NCBI RefSeq assembly: GCF_001679665.1 | Contig: NZ_CP013244.1 | Location: 744,001 to 808,000, forward strand | Length of the DNA stretch: 64,000 nt | Direction: 5' to 3' | DNA from: Candidatus Viadribacter manganicus | GTDB lineage: Bacteria > Pseudomonadota > Alphaproteobacteria > Caulobacterales > Aquidulcibacteraceae | Part shown: one piece after another, positions 22,573 through 32,853 of the stretch | Layout of the letters: each line of letters starts with the position of its first letter | Position numbering within the stretch: the first letter of the stretch is position 1 | The notes under the pieces: generated by a model | Seen by the model: only the letters and a program-made list of their open reading frames with translations | The model's database searches: none | What the model was told of the DNA's origin: nothing | Made by a program: the position numbers and the translations under genes

Positions 22573-24459
22573 ATGCAGAATCCTGGCGGCGGCGCTCCCA
22601 ACGAGACGCGCAACGTGATCCTCGCCATCGTGCTCGCGGTCGGCATCTGGGGCGGCTTTGAGTTCTTCTATAACGGCCCAGCGCGCGAACGCCTGCAGGC
22701 GGAGCAGCGCGCGCAGGCCGAGCAGCTGCAGCAGCAAGCGGCTACGCAGAGCGGCGCTAGCGAAGCTTCGGGTGAAGGCGCCGCACCAAACGCAATCGTC
22801 GCGCGCGACGAAGCACTGACCACCTCAGCAGCCACGCGCATCGCCATCGACACGCAGGAAGTCGACGGTTCGATCTCGCTGCAAGGCGCGCGCATCGACG
22901 ATCTCAATCTGCGCCAGTACCGCCAGACGATCGATCCGGCGAGCCCTGAAGTTACAGTGCTTGCGCCGATCAACACGCAATTCGGCCACGACGCCTTCTT
23001 CGGTTGGGAAGTTCAATCGGGCGAAACCACGTCGACGCTCTCGGATTCGCGCAGCCAGTGGACGGCGCCGCAAGGCTCGCGCCTGACGCCATCGACGCCG
23101 GTGATCATCAACTTCGACGCCGGCGACGGGCGCAGCATCGAGCGCACGATCTCGATCGATGAGCACTTCATGTTCACGATCACCGACGTGGTGCGCAACA
23201 CCAGCGGCGCGCCGCTGCAGGTTCGCCCGTTCGGCACGGTGCGCCGCGATGGCCTGCCCGAGCACTACAAGAACTTGCCGATCGTGCACCAAGGTTTGAT
23301 CGGCGCCTTCGGCCCGAACAACAACCTCCACCAAACGCGCTTTAGCGATGCCGACAAGCACGCGCGTGACCGCGTGCGCGGCCGCGTTGGCGAGGACGAG
23401 CGCATTCAAGAAGCGCAAGGCGCGGGCGGCTGGTTCGGCATCACCGAGCACTACTGGCTTGCCGCGATCATTCCCGATCAGAACGAGCGCGTTTCAACCT
23501 ATTTCGACAGCCGCACCGAGGATGGCCGCAACGATTATCGCGCCGCCTATCGTGGCCAATGGCGCGAACTGCCGGCCGGCGGCGAAGTCACCTACACGCA
23601 GCGCTTCTTTGCCGGTGCGAAGCGCTACGAATTGCTGCGCTCGTATCAGCGCGGCGACGACACCGCCCGCGGCCAGGCCATCCCGCGTTTTGATGACGCC
23701 ATCGACTGGGGCAATTTCTGGTTCCTGACCCGTCCGTTCTTCGCGATGCTGCACTGGTTTGGCCAGCTCTTCGCCGGCTGGGGCATCGTCTTCAATTTCG
23801 GCCTCGCGATCCTGGCGTCGACCGTCGTGATCAAGGCGCTCATGTTCCCGCTCGTCTATTCGTCCTTCAAGTCGATGGCGAAGATGCGCGGCTTGCAGCC
23901 AAAGATGAAGGAAGTTCAGGAGCGCTACGCCGCCGATAAGCAGCGTCAGCAGCAGGAAATCTTGAAGCTCTACCAGACTGAGAAAATCAATCCGGTCGCC
24001 GGCTGCTTGCCGATCCTGATGCAGATCCCAGTGTTCTTTGCGCTCTACAAAACACTGACCGTCACGATTGAGATGCGGCACGAGCCTTTTGTCGGCTGGG
24101 TGCACGACCTCTCAGCGCAAGACCCGACATCGATCTTCAACCTGTTCGGCCTCATTCCGTGGGCGCCGCCTGCGATCTTGATGATTGGCCTGTGGCCGAT
24201 CTTCTACGGCCTATCGATGTTGGCGCTGCAATCGCTGTCGCCGCCGCCGACCGATCCAGTACAAGCGCAGATTTTCCGCTTCCTGCCGATCGTGTTTACG
24301 GTGATGTTCGCCGCCTTCCCGGCAGGCCTTGTCATCTATTGGACCTGGTCGAACTCGCTCTCGATCCTACAGCAATACGTCATTATGCGCAGGCAGGGCG
24401 TCGAGACCCAATTGGACACGTTCTTGGCCAAACGCTTCGGGCCCAAAGCCGCGAGTTGA
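22573..24459 (+). CDS. yidC: Membrane protein insertase YidC
   Basis: The protein has 628 residues. An N-terminal transmembrane anchor (about 9-25) is followed by a Gln/Ala-rich linker and the large periplasmic beta-sandwich domain of Gram-negative YidC. The conserved insertase core begins near residue 375 with WGIVFNFGLAILASTVVIKA, continues with SMAKMRGLQPKMKEVQERY and PVAGCLPILMQIPVFFALY, and has five membrane segments in total. It inserts inner-membrane proteins alone or with SecYEG and uses SRP-delivered clients; the SRP RNA is encoded at 38 kb. Confidence 0.97.
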   Translation: MQNPGGGAPNETRNVILAIVLAVGIWGGFEFFYNGPARERLQAEQRAQAEQLQQQAATQSGASEASGEGAAPNAIVARDEALTTSAATRIAIDTQEVDGSISLQGARIDDLNLRQYRQTIDPASPEVTVLAPINTQFGHDAFFGWEVQSGETTSTLSDSRSQWTAPQGSRLTPSTPVIINFDAGDGRSIERTISIDEHFMFTITDVVRNTSGAPLQVRPFGTVRRDGLPEHYKNLPIVHQGLIGAFGPNNNLHQTRFSDADKHARDRVRGRVGEDERIQEAQGAGGWFGITEHYWLAAIIPDQNERVSTYFDSRTEDGRNDYRAAYRGQWRELPAGGEVTYTQRFFAGAKRYELLRSYQRGDDTARGQAIPRFDDAIDWGNFWFLTRPFFAMLHWFGQLFAGWGIVFNFGLAILASTVVIKALMFPLVYSSFKSMAKMRGLQPKMKEVQERYAADKQRQQQEILKLYQTEKINPVAGCLPILMQIPVFFALYKTLTVTIEMRHEPFVGWVHDLSAQDPTSIFNLFGLIPWAPPAILMIGLWPIFYGLSMLALQSLSPPPTDPVQAQIFRFLPIVFTVMFAAFPAGLVIYWTWSNSLSILQQYVIMRRQGVETQLDTFLAKRFGPKAAS

Positions 24460-24465
24460 TCGGGG

Positions 24466-25098
24466 ATGACGCCCGAGGAAGAAGCCGAACGCATCGAGAT
24501 TGGGCGCCTGCTTTTTGCCGGGCCAATCGAGTTCGAGCGTGGCGTTGCTGGCATGGAGCACCTGCCGGAAGCGAACGTGCCGGAGATTGCGTTTGCGGGG
24601 CGCTCGAACGTCGGCAAGTCTTCGCTGATCAACAAGCTCACCGGGCGCAACAAACTCGCGCGCGCCTCGACCGAGCCTGGACGCACGCGCGAACTCAACT
24701 TCTTCCGCATGGGCGACAAGCTGCGGCTCGTGGACTTGCCGGGTTACGGCTACGCCAAGGCGCCGAAGAACGAGATCGGCCGCTGGACCACGCTGACGCG
24801 CGACTATCTCCGCGGCCGCGTCAGCCTAAAGCGCGTCATCCTCCTCATCGACGGACGTCACGGCCTGAAACCGGATGACAAGGATGTCATGGACGCGCTC
24901 GACAAAGCTGCGGTCACATATCAGCTGGTGCTGACCAAGGCGGACAAAGTAAAGCCGACGGAAATTGCAGCAACAGCTGCCGCAACGCGCGCCGCGATCG
25001 CCATACGCCCGGCCGCGCACCCTGAAATCATCGCAACCTCAAGCGAAACTGGCCTGGGGATCGAGCGGTTGCGGGCTGAAATCGCGGCCTTGGCGTAA
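24466..25098 (+). CDS. yihA: Ribosome biogenesis GTPase YihA/EngB
   Basis: The protein has 210 residues. GTPase motifs are visible: G1 GRSNVGKSS, G2 region TEPGRTRELNFF, G3 DLPGYGYA, G4 TKADK and G5-like ATSSETG. The N-terminal extension before G1 is about 45 residues. EngB is needed for assembly of the large ribosomal subunit. It starts 6 bases after yidC, and CGGGG lies directly before the ATG. Confidence 0.96.
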   Translation: MTPEEEAERIEIGRLLFAGPIEFERGVAGMEHLPEANVPEIAFAGRSNVGKSSLINKLTGRNKLARASTEPGRTRELNFFRMGDKLRLVDLPGYGYAKAPKNEIGRWTTLTRDYLRGRVSLKRVILLIDGRHGLKPDDKDVMDALDKAAVTYQLVLTKADKVKPTEIAATAAATRAAIAIRPAAHPEIIATSSETGLGIERLRAEIAALA

Positions 25099-25125
25099 GC
25101 GGCGGAACCGCTTAGGAAATCGCAG

Positions 25126-26058
25126 GTGAGCAAGCTTCCCCCCAAAGATCGCCAGGCTGCGCTGGAAGAAGGTTTGACCGCGGCGAAGACGCTCGCGGAG
25201 GCCCTGCCCTATATCCAAATCTACGATCGCGAGATCGTGTTGGTGAAATATGGCGGCCACGCGATGGGCGACAACGAAACCGCCCGCAAATTCGCCGCAG
25301 ACGTCGTTCTTTTGAAGCTGGTGGGCTTGCATCCTGTCGTCGTGCACGGCGGCGGACCGCAGATCAGCCGCATGCTCGACCGGGCAGGCGTGAAATCGCA
25401 ATTCGTGGACGGGCTGCGCGTGACCGATGCCGAGACAATGGAAGTCGCGGAGATGGTGCTATCGGGCAGCGTCAACAAAGAGCTCGCGCACCTGATCACC
25501 GCCGCGGGACGCGAAGCGGACGTGCGCGGTGTTGGTCTCTCCGGCAAAGACGCGCGACTGATCACTTGTGAGAAAGCCATTCGCACGCGCAAAGACCCCG
25601 ACAGCATGATCGAACAAGTTGTCGATCTGGGCTTCGTGGGTGAGCCGGTCGATGTCGATCCGACTTTGATCCAAGCGCTTATCAATGCGCCGGAAGATTA
25701 CATTCCAGTGGTTGCGCCAATTGGCGTCGCAGAAGACGGCAAGACCTACAACATCAATGCCGACACAGCCGCAGGCGCGATTGCCAAGGCGCTCTCGGCA
25801 AAACGCTTCCTGCTGCTCTCCGATATTCCGGGTGTGCTCGATCAGAACGGCGACCTCATCCGTGAAATGTCAGTTGCGGACGCGCGCAAGCTGATCGATA
25901 CGGGCGTCGCCACCGGCGGCATGATCCCGAAACTTGAAACCTGCATCGCCGCCCTCGATCAAGGCGTCGAAGCTGCTGTCATTCTCGACGGGCGCACGCC
26001 GCACGTCCTGCTCATGGAATTGTTCACCGAACATGGCGCTGGCACGCTTATTCACTAA
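25126..26058 (+). CDS. argB: Acetylglutamate kinase
   Basis: The protein has 310 residues from a GTG start with AGGA upstream. The amino-acid-kinase signature includes [13 protein letters not shown] (phosphate-binding Lys), [14 protein letters not shown], and [15 protein letters not shown] near the C-terminus with [13 protein letters not shown], as in arginine-inhibitable forms with an N-terminal helix. It phosphorylates N-acetylglutamate in arginine synthesis. The association with yihA is common in alphaproteobacteria. Its last 26 bases overlap the next gene. Confidence 0.96.
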   Translation: MSKLPPKDRQAALEEGLTAAKTLAEALPYIQIYDREIVLVKYGGHAMGDNETARKFAADVVLLKLVGLHPVVVHGGGPQISRMLDRAGVKSQFVDGLRVTDAETMEVAEMVLSGSVNKELAHLITAAGREADVRGVGLSGKDARLITCEKAIRTRKDPDSMIEQVVDLGFVGEPVDVDPTLIQALINAPEDYIPVVAPIGVAEDGKTYNINADTAAGAIAKALSAKRFLLLSDIPGVLDQNGDLIREMSVADARKLIDTGVATGGMIPKLETCIAALDQGVEAAVILDGRTPHVLLMELFTEHGAGTLIH

Positions 26059-27202
26059 AGGCGGCGCGCTCGTCGCTTTGGCCGCCGTCGCTTCGCTGGC
26101 GGCGCTGGCTTTCGCCGGCAATGCGCTGGCGCAGCAGCAAGAGCGCGCGCCGAACGGCTGGCAGATCTGCAACGAGACGACGTACGTCCTCGAGGCCGCC
26201 ACAGCGCGCCCCGATGGACGTTCAATCCAGGTGCAGGGCTGGACGCGTCTGCGTCCAGGCGAGTGCCGCGTGGCCGTTGGCGCCCCCCTGGCGCGCGGTA
26301 CGCACTATCTCTACGCCCGCACCTCTTCCGCGCATCGTGGCGGACGTCAGCAATGGACCGGTGACGCCGTGCTTTGCGTCGATCCTTCCCGGCAATTCCA
26401 AATAGAGAACCCCCCGCGCTGCACCGACAGCTACGAAGGCCGTCGCTTCCGCCGCGTTCAGATCAACAAGCGCGACAGCTGGCGGACGTCATTCTCAGAA
26501 GCGAGCCAGTACTCGCAAGGCCGAGCGCGCCAACTTGGCTTGCAGCGTTTGCTTGAAGACGCCGGCTATGACGTGCGCGAAGGTCGCCGCGGCGCCGATC
26601 CACGCCGGATCGCCAGCGCCATTGCTCAGTTCCGCACGACGGCGCGCCTACAGCCGAATGCAACGCAGGATCAATTGATCGATGCGCTCGAAACAGCGGC
26701 GCGCCGCCGTGCCGGCCAAGTTGGGCTGACGCTTTGCAACCGCACGCGCGGGCGCGTGTGGACGGCGATTGCACGTCGTCGCGGTGAAGGCTGGGAAAGC
26801 CGCGGCTGGTGGGCTCTGGCCCCCGGCGGTTGTGTGCGCACCATCGACGAAGTGCTGATCCAGGAAGTCTATTACGTTCACGCCTCGCTCGATTCACCGA
26901 ACGGCCCGCGTTATCTCGCGGCCGGTGGCGAAGCGTTCTGCACAAGCCCTGCGCGCTTTGCGATTTTGGGCCGCGAACAGTGCGAAGGCCGCTACTACCA
27001 AACGACACTGTTCACGCGTATCGGCGCGCGCAATCGCGATGGCTTGGTGGTCGATTTCGAGGAGCGCGATTTCCTCGAGGCTGGCGTGATGCCACGTCAG
27101 CTGACGCCAGCCGCTGGCGATGACGTTGATCGCGCTCCGGCGACACCAGCGCGACGCGGCCTCGATCCGCCAAGCGCGCCGACGCAGAGCCGCGAAGAAT
27201 GA
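26033..27202 (+). CDS. Secreted protein with two DUF1036 domains
   Basis: The protein has 389 residues from the ATG at 26033, within the end of argB. That start gives a clear signal peptide ending NALAQ. Two DUF1036-like domains are visible. The first (about 35-140) has [26 protein letters not shown] and [11 protein letters not shown]. The second (about 235-335) is diverged, with [15 protein letters not shown] and [11 protein letters not shown]. Between them is a segment resembling a peptidoglycan-binding helical repeat ([14 protein letters not shown]). Paired cysteines suggest disulfides. Function is unknown. It is coupled to the next gene by an ATGA overlap. Confidence 0.85.
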   Translation: MALARLFTKGGALVALAAVASLAALAFAGNALAQQQERAPNGWQICNETTYVLEAATARPDGRSIQVQGWTRLRPGECRVAVGAPLARGTHYLYARTSSAHRGGRQQWTGDAVLCVDPSRQFQIENPPRCTDSYEGRRFRRVQINKRDSWRTSFSEASQYSQGRARQLGLQRLLEDAGYDVREGRRGADPRRIASAIAQFRTTARLQPNATQDQLIDALETAARRRAGQVGLTLCNRTRGRVWTAIARRRGEGWESRGWWALAPGGCVRTIDEVLIQEVYYVHASLDSPNGPRYLAAGGEAFCTSPARFAILGREQCEGRYYQTTLFTRIGARNRDGLVVDFEERDFLEAGVMPRQLTPAAGDDVDRAPATPARRGLDPPSAPTQSREE

Positions 27203-27852
27203 GTTTCGCGGGCATCCGCACTTGGGTGTTCGATCTCGACAACACACTTTATCCGGCTCGCGCGCTCTACGATGAGATTGGCGAGCGGATGACGCGCTAC
27301 ATCATGCGCGCCACCAAACTCGACACCGCCGGCGCGCTCGAGATTCGCGAACGCTATTTCCATCAATATGGCGCAACGGTCGTTGGGCTGATGCGTCACC
27401 ATGGGATCGACGCACGCGACTTCCTTTTGGATGTGCACGAGGCGGATCATTCGGTGCTGGAGCCGGACGCAGAGCTGCGCGAAATGATCGACCGCCTGCC
27501 GGGGCGCCGGATCATCTTCACCAATGGCGGCGGCGGTCACGCCGAGCGCGTACTTAACAGCCTGCAACTCGACGGCTTGTTCGACACCGTGTTCGATATC
27601 GAGACGGCGGAGCTCACGCCCAAACCACAACGCGCCTGCTACGAGCGGCTGCTGGCGCATTGCGATATCGACGCGCGCGGCGCGATCCTCATTGAAGACA
27701 CGCTCCACAATCTGGAGCCAGCGCACGATCTGGGGTTCGCGACGGCGCTCGTTGGCGTCGTTCACCCAAACCCGCGCCCGCCCTATCTCGATCACTGGGC
27801 GCCGGACGTGAAAGCGCTTCTGCGCTTGGCTTTGGGCGCTGAAACGCGCTAG
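27199..27852 (+). CDS. HAD family pyrimidine 5'-nucleotidase-like phosphatase
   Basis: The protein has 217 residues. The four HAD motifs are present: DLDNT (D12, D14), FTNGG, the lysine in TPKPQ, and IEDTLHN. The layout and the LYPAR after motif I match the SDT1/YjjG-like pyrimidine nucleotidase group. It dephosphorylates pyrimidine mononucleotides or related phosphates in the cytoplasm. It overlaps the DUF1036 gene by four bases and precedes dapD by nine. Confidence 0.88.
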   Translation: MSFAGIRTWVFDLDNTLYPARALYDEIGERMTRYIMRATKLDTAGALEIRERYFHQYGATVVGLMRHHGIDARDFLLDVHEADHSVLEPDAELREMIDRLPGRRIIFTNGGGGHAERVLNSLQLDGLFDTVFDIETAELTPKPQRACYERLLAHCDIDARGAILIEDTLHNLEPAHDLGFATALVGVVHPNPRPPYLDHWAPDVKALLRLALGAETR

Positions 27853-27861
27853 CTCAAGCGT

Positions 27862-28704
27862 ATGAGCAGTGACCTTGCCCCGCAAATTGAAGCCGCTTGG
27901 GAACGGCGCGATGAGCTTTCGCCAAAGAGCAAAGGCGCTGACGTCGAAGCCATTGAAGCAGCGCTCGACTTGCTAGACAGCGGCCAAGCGCGCGTTGCAA
28001 CTCGTGGCGCGGACGGCGCCTGGGAAACGCACCAGTGGCTTAAGAAGGCCGTGCTGCTTTCTTTCCGCATCAGCGCCAACCAGTTGATCGGCGCAGCGGG
28101 CGGCAACGGCGATCCCTCGCCCGGCCCCTATTGGGACAAGGTGCCTTCCAAGTTCTTGGGCTGGAGCGATACCGCATTTGAAAAAGCCGGCTTTCGCGCC
28201 GTGCCCGGCGCCGTCGCGCGACGCGGCAGCTTCGTTGGCCGGAACGTGGTGCTGATGCCGTCGTTCGTGAACATTGGCGCTTACGTCGATGAAGGCACGA
28301 TGGTCGACACTTGGGCGACCGTTGGCTCGTGCGCGCAGATCGGCAAGAACGTGCACATTTCGGGCGGCGCAGGCATTGGCGGCGTTCTTGAGCCGCTACA
28401 GGCGAACCCGACGATCATCGAAGATGGATGCTTCATCGGCGCGCGCTCGGAAGTGGCCGAGGGCGTGATCGTGCGCGAAGGCGCGGTGTTGGCAATGGGC
28501 ACCTTCATCAGCCAATCGACCAAAATCATCGACCGCGCCACTGGCGAACAATACCGCGGCGAAGTGCCGGCCTATTCGGTCGTGGTGCCGGGTGCGCTAC
28601 CCGATCCAAAGGGTGGACCGAGCCTCGCGTGCGTCGTGATCGTCAAACGGGTTGACGCTCAGACGCGCGCGAAAACTGGCGTGAACGAATTGCTTCGCGA
28701 CTGA
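27862..28704 (+). CDS. dapD: Tetrahydrodipicolinate N-succinyltransferase
   Basis: The protein has 280 residues, the usual size. The N-terminal helical domain leads to a left-handed beta-helix of hexapeptide repeats, with [37 protein letters not shown] and the C-terminal [10 protein letters not shown]. It succinylates tetrahydrodipicolinate in the succinylase branch of lysine and diaminopimelate synthesis; dapE lies 1.7 kb downstream, so the two steps flank unrelated genes here. Confidence 0.97.
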   Translation: MSSDLAPQIEAAWERRDELSPKSKGADVEAIEAALDLLDSGQARVATRGADGAWETHQWLKKAVLLSFRISANQLIGAAGGNGDPSPGPYWDKVPSKFLGWSDTAFEKAGFRAVPGAVARRGSFVGRNVVLMPSFVNIGAYVDEGTMVDTWATVGSCAQIGKNVHISGGAGIGGVLEPLQANPTIIEDGCFIGARSEVAEGVIVREGAVLAMGTFISQSTKIIDRATGEQYRGEVPAYSVVVPGALPDPKGGPSLACVVIVKRVDAQTRAKTGVNELLRD

Positions 28705-29055
28705 TTAGCGGCCGGCGCGAAGTTCGACGCTGATCGTCGATCCGTCGGTGGCGCTTTGGGTCCATGTGTCGCCAACGTTCTTATCGGTGGCGATGGTCGT
28801 GCACTGGGGCGCTGCGCCGCTCGGTGGGATGAGGCAGAGCTGATCGCCTTCCGCCGTATAGCGCCCAGCCATTTGCGAGCCGCCCGGCGCAACAGCCGTG
28901 AACGTGCCGTCGGCGTTGAAATGGTATTGGGCCTGCGAGCCGTTGGCGTAGGTGACGACAATCGTGTTGCCGTACGTGTTCTGCATCGTGTCCGCGAACG
29001 CGGGGCCAGCGATAAGCGCGGCGCCCAGGGCCAGTGCGACGGCAAACTTCTTCAT
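28705..29055 (-). CDS. Small secreted protein, unknown
   Basis: The protein has 116 residues with a signal peptide (MKKFAVALALGAALIAGPAFA). The mature part is beta-rich with a Cys pair (LCLIPPSGAAPQC) and repeated short strands such as QYHFNADGTFTAVAPGG and RYTAEGDQLC, a pattern seen in secreted lipocalin-like or META-like domains. GGAGG precedes the start. Its stop abuts the dapD stop. No name can be assigned. Confidence 0.78.
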   Translation of the reverse strand: MKKFAVALALGAALIAGPAFADTMQNTYGNTIVVTYANGSQAQYHFNADGTFTAVAPGGSQMAGRYTAEGDQLCLIPPSGAAPQCTTIATDKNVGDTWTQSATDGSTISVELRAGR

Positions 29056-29086
29056 GCGGCTTCCTCCATTTATTCTTATGAGGCCA

Positions 29087-30328
29087 CTATGCCGGTACGG
29101 CTTTGCCGATGGCAACAGGCTTGCCGTAGCTGAGCCGGCGCCAGACCCATTCAAGCGGCCCCATACTGAAACGCGACAGCCAAAGCGGCGACCAGATGAG
29201 CTGCAGCACCCAGATGCCGGCGACAATGGCGACCAAGCCTTCGCGGCTGACTTCGCCATAAAGACCAAGCCCACGGCCGCCATAAAAGATGGCCGTCATG
29301 ATCACGCTCTGCGAAATGTAATTCGTGAACGCCATCTGGCCTACGGGCGCGAGAGCATTGGTGAGAAAGCCTAAGACATTCAGCTTCACACACAGGATCA
29401 GCAAGCTTGCGTACATGAGCGTGATCAGGATCGAGAGCGCAGGATTGAGCATGGCGCCGCGTGAGTTCATATGGATGAAGTCGAAACCGGCCGCGTAGTT
29501 TAACTGCGCCTGGTAAGCGACAGCAGCGAGCGCAGCAGCGCCAACGCCAATCACGATCAGATAAGCCCAGACCGGCGTATTGCCGCTGAAGAAGCCCCAT
29601 TTAAACAAGGCAAGGCCGATCATCATGACCGCGATCGAACGCGGCACGGTATTGGACAATTCGTAGGGCACGAAATCCGACCATGCTGTGAAGTTCGCGG
29701 CGAGCGACTGCACGAACGTGCCGCTGAAATTGCTGACGGTAGCGTTGAGGACATCAAGCGGCGGCGACCACATCTCTGTCCGCATCTCCTCCAACACCTC
29801 GGCCGGCGCCATGCCGATGGCGGCCCCCGCCAAGAAACCAAAGGCGGCGAGCAACACATAAACAGTAGAGCCGACAATCATCAGCGTGCGTGGCTTCCAG
29901 GAGCGCGCAAGCATCACGATGAAACCCGAAACGGCATAAACCAGCAGAATGTCGCCAAACCAGATCGCTGCGCCGTGAACGATCCCGAACAGGAGCATCC
30001 AGCCAAGACGCCGGCGCAACACCTTGCCGCGACCCTTATCGCTGCGTTCTGCGCCAACCAGAAAGATGCTGACGCCGAAGAGCAGCGAAAACAGGGTAAT
30101 GAACTTGGCTTCGAAGAAGACGTGCGGCACGAACCACGACCAAGCGTTGCTTGGATCGATGGCGAGCGGCGCCAATGAAGGGTTCATCGCCGTCTGCCAC
30201 GGCGCGGCGAAAAACGGCGCGTTGACCGCTAGGATGCCTAGGATCGCCAAGCCACGGAGGACGTCCAGGGTTTTGATCCGCCGCGAGGCCTCAACTGGCG
30301 CGATCTCGACCTGCGCAACGTCGTTCAT
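29087..30328 (-). CDS. DUF418 family membrane protein (YeiB-like)
   Basis: The protein has 413 residues from the ATG at 30326-30328, preceded by GAGGGG at 8 bases. It begins RIKTLDVLRGLAILGILAVN, the conserved start of this acyltransferase-3-like family, and ends with the DUF418 region (LAPVGQMAFTNYISQSVIMTAIFY and GPLEWVWRRLSYG). About ten membrane segments are predicted. Function is unproven; related proteins transfer acyl groups. It is divergent from dapE. Confidence 0.9.
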   Translation of the reverse strand: MNDVAQVEIAPVEASRRIKTLDVLRGLAILGILAVNAPFFAAPWQTAMNPSLAPLAIDPSNAWSWFVPHVFFEAKFITLFSLLFGVSIFLVGAERSDKGRGKVLRRRLGWMLLFGIVHGAAIWFGDILLVYAVSGFIVMLARSWKPRTLMIVGSTVYVLLAAFGFLAGAAIGMAPAEVLEEMRTEMWSPPLDVLNATVSNFSGTFVQSLAANFTAWSDFVPYELSNTVPRSIAVMMIGLALFKWGFFSGNTPVWAYLIVIGVGAAALAAVAYQAQLNYAAGFDFIHMNSRGAMLNPALSILITLMYASLLILCVKLNVLGFLTNALAPVGQMAFTNYISQSVIMTAIFYGGRGLGLYGEVSREGLVAIVAGIWVLQLIWSPLWLSRFSMGPLEWVWRRLSYGKPVAIGKAVPA

Positions 30329-30376
30329 CGGCGTTCCCCTCTTTTGCCAAGGCGCACACGCAGCTAGGCAGTGTGC

Positions 30377-31519
30377 ATGGACACTCGAACTCTTACCGAT
30401 CCAGTCATCCTCGCCCAAGCCTTAATGCGACGGCCGTCCGTTACGCCCGACGAAGCGGGCGTCATGGATCTCGCGCAGCAAACGCTGGAAGCGCTAGGGT
30501 TCCGGGTAAAGCGTTACAAGTTCGGCCTGGTCGACAATCTCTACGCGCGCATCGGCGATGCAGCGCCGAATTTTTGCTTCGCGGGCCATCTCGATGTGGT
30601 GCCGCCCGGCGAAGGCTGGGCGAGCGATCCGTTCGCGGCCGATATTCGCGACGGCCTATTGTTCGGCCGTGGCGCGACCGACATGAAGACCGCCATCGCG
30701 GCAATGATCAGCGCGACCGAAAACTTCCTGCGCGCCGGCGCGCCCAAGGGCTCGATCTCGTTCTTGTTGACCTGCGACGAGGAGGGCCCCGCTGTTGACG
30801 GCACAAAGCGCGTGCTTGAGGCGCTCGCGGCGGATGGCGAAAAGATAGATCACTGCCTCGTCGGCGAGCCGACGAGTGAAGACCGTGTTGGCGACGTCAT
30901 CAAGAACGGCCGCCGAGGCAGCTTGAACGTGGTCCTGACCATGGACGGCAAACAGGGCCATGTCGCTTACCCCCACCGCGCGCGCAATCCGGTGACGCCG
31001 CTCATCGAAACGCTCGCGGCCTTGAAGGCGCGCAAATTGGACGATGGCGCACCGGGGTTTGATCCATCGAACTTGGAAGTCACCAGCGTCGATGTCGGCA
31101 ATCCCGCGCACAACGTGATCCCGCAACGGGCGATGGCAAAGCTCAACATTCGCTTCAACACCAACCACACCGCCGAGACATTGCTGGCGTGGATCGATGA
31201 AACCGCGAACACGGCGGCGGAACGTGCGGGCGCGAAATACTCGCGGACGATCAGCTCGCAGAGTCTGGCATTCTATACCGACCCGGGGCCCTTCACCGAT
31301 CTGCTGCGCGCCTCGGTGAAAGAGGCGTTCGGCGTCGATGCGGCGCTGACCACAACTGGCGGCACATCAGACGCCCGCTTCTTCCGGCTCTACTGCCAAG
31401 TGGCTGAACTCGGATTGCGGAACGAAACTGCCCACATGGTCGACGAGCATTGCGCGGTCGAAGAGGTGCGCAAGCTCGCGCAATGCTATGAAGCGGTGCT
31501 GAAGCGCTACTTCGCGTAA
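30377..31519 (+). CDS. dapE: Succinyl-diaminopimelate desuccinylase
   Basis: The protein has 380 residues from the ATG at 30377; a GTG two codons upstream is also in frame. M20 metallopeptidase features are present: AGHLDVVPPG (zinc ligand), GRGATDMK, LTCDEEGPAVDG with the catalytic Glu, and a HNVIPQRAMAKLNIRFNTNHT dimerisation region. It hydrolyses N-succinyl-LL-diaminopimelate, the step after DapD and DapC. Its end overlaps the convergent truA by 13 bases. Confidence 0.96.
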   Translation: MDTRTLTDPVILAQALMRRPSVTPDEAGVMDLAQQTLEALGFRVKRYKFGLVDNLYARIGDAAPNFCFAGHLDVVPPGEGWASDPFAADIRDGLLFGRGATDMKTAIAAMISATENFLRAGAPKGSISFLLTCDEEGPAVDGTKRVLEALAADGEKIDHCLVGEPTSEDRVGDVIKNGRRGSLNVVLTMDGKQGHVAYPHRARNPVTPLIETLAALKARKLDDGAPGFDPSNLEVTSVDVGNPAHNVIPQRAMAKLNIRFNTNHTAETLLAWIDETANTAAERAGAKYSRTISSQSLAFYTDPGPFTDLLRASVKEAFGVDAALTTTGGTSDARFFRLYCQVAELGLRNETAHMVDEHCAVEEVRKLAQCYEAVLKRYFA

Positions 31520-32247
31520 TCGACGCGAGTGAGGCACAGACCGTCAGACGGCGCGACCGGGCCACAATGAACGCGATCCTTGGCGGCAAGCGCGGCGGCG
31601 ACATCGTCCGGCGTCATCTTGCCGAGGCCGACTTCCACTAACGTGCCAACCATCGAGCGCACTTGCCGGTGCAAGAAGCTCTGCGCGACGAACGTGAACT
31701 CAACCTTCTCGCCGCGCCGTTCAGCGCTCGCCTGGTCCAAGGTTTTTATCGGGCTCTTTGCCTGGCAGCGACCATCGCGAAAGGTCGTGAAATCGTGTCT
31801 GCCGATCAACGCAGCGCCAGCGCGATTCATGGCGGCGATGTCGAGTTCGAGGCCGATGCGCCAAGCATGGCCGCGATCCAGGGCGAGCGGCGCGCGGCGA
31901 TTTGCGATGGTGTAGGTATAGTGCCGGCGCACCGCGTCGAAACGGGCGTGAAACTCAGCGTCCGCGATTTCCGCTTGCAGCACCGCGATCGGATGTGGCC
32001 GCAAGTGTGCGTTGATGGCTTCGGAAAGTTTGAACGCCTCAAAGGGCTTTTCGATATCGACGTGCGCGACCTGCCCTGTGGCGTGTACGCCTGAATCGGT
32101 GCGCCCAGCGCCAATCACATCGCTGCGTGCGCCCGTGAGCTTTTCGACAGCATCCTCAAGCGCGCCCTGCACGCTCGGTGCATCGGGCAAACGCTGCCAC
32201 CCCTGAAATGGGCCGCCATCATATTCGATCGTAAGTTTGTAGCGCAT
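31507..32247 (-). CDS. truA: tRNA pseudouridine(38-40) synthase
   Basis: The protein has 246 residues from the ATG at 32245-32247. It starts YKLTIEYDGGPFQGWQR and contains the catalytic aspartate in GAGRTDSGVHA and the conserved RRHYTYTI and FLHRQVRSMVGTL segments. It makes pseudouridine at positions 38-40 of the anticodon arm. It is close to fmt in the same orientation, a common alphaproteobacterial association, here interrupted by a lipoprotein gene. Confidence 0.96.
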   Translation of the reverse strand: MRYKLTIEYDGGPFQGWQRLPDAPSVQGALEDAVEKLTGARSDVIGAGRTDSGVHATGQVAHVDIEKPFEAFKLSEAINAHLRPHPIAVLQAEIADAEFHARFDAVRRHYTYTIANRRAPLALDRGHAWRIGLELDIAAMNRAGAALIGRHDFTTFRDGRCQAKSPIKTLDQASAERRGEKVEFTFVAQSFLHRQVRSMVGTLVEVGLGKMTPDDVAAALAAKDRVHCGPVAPSDGLCLTRVDYAK

Positions 32248-32254
32248 CGCGCCC

Positions 32255-32809
32255 TTATGAGCGCCGATACTCGAGCATCGGGCAGGCGCGCGAGTCACCT
32301 GCGCCAGGTGCGCCGCCAGTGACGCCGAGAATTTTCATCGACGCGTCGCCAGGTGCTGAAGGCTCCCAGACGACGACGTAGGCCGGCGTGCCTTCGGTGC
32401 AGAGACCAGGTGAACCTGCCGCATCGCTCACGCGGTAGACCAACACTTGTGGCTCCTCGACGGCGATGTTGAGCAGCGCGCGCAATGTCTGGCCGCCAAC
32501 TTGCGTCGCGGGAGAGATTGCACCGGTGACGGCGGCATTGACGCTGAGGCCGTTGCCGCCGCGCAGCGACAGACGCTCTTGGATATCTGCGTCCGCAGCG
32601 TCCGGAAGTTCTTGTGTGACCGACACCGTGAGTTCAGCCGAAACCGCGCGCGCCGCGTCATTGGCGGCGGCGAAGACCCGAGACGGCTCACTCTCCGGCG
32701 CTGGCGCGTCGAGCTGCGGGCCGGCGTCGGCGGCGTCCGGCGTGGAGGCTTGCTGGTTACAGCCGGCCAGAGCCAGCGCCAAAGCAACCAAGGCGACACG
32801 TACGATCAT
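32255..32809 (-). CDS. Predicted lipoprotein, unknown
   Basis: The protein has 184 residues with a lipoprotein signal (LALALAGC, Cys17) followed by a Pro/Ala/Asp-rich linker. The rest is a beta-rich domain with no recognised family and two cysteines (SPGLC and SRAC). GAGGGAT precedes the ATG. It sits 7 bases before the truA start and 44 bases after the fmt stop, so probably in one operon. Confidence 0.72.
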   Translation of the reverse strand: MIVRVALVALALALAGCNQQASTPDAADAGPQLDAPAPESEPSRVFAAANDAARAVSAELTVSVTQELPDAADADIQERLSLRGGNGLSVNAAVTGAISPATQVGGQTLRALLNIAVEEPQVLVYRVSDAAGSPGLCTEGTPAYVVVWEPSAPGDASMKILGVTGGAPGAGDSRACPMLEYRRS

Positions 32810-32853
32810 GCAAATCCCTCTCGCGCGTTACTTAGCCGCCGCGAGGGTCCAGC

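Noticed and set aside
22825..23451. 208-residue antisense frame in yidC
   Set aside because: It overlaps a conserved gene and has no family similarity.
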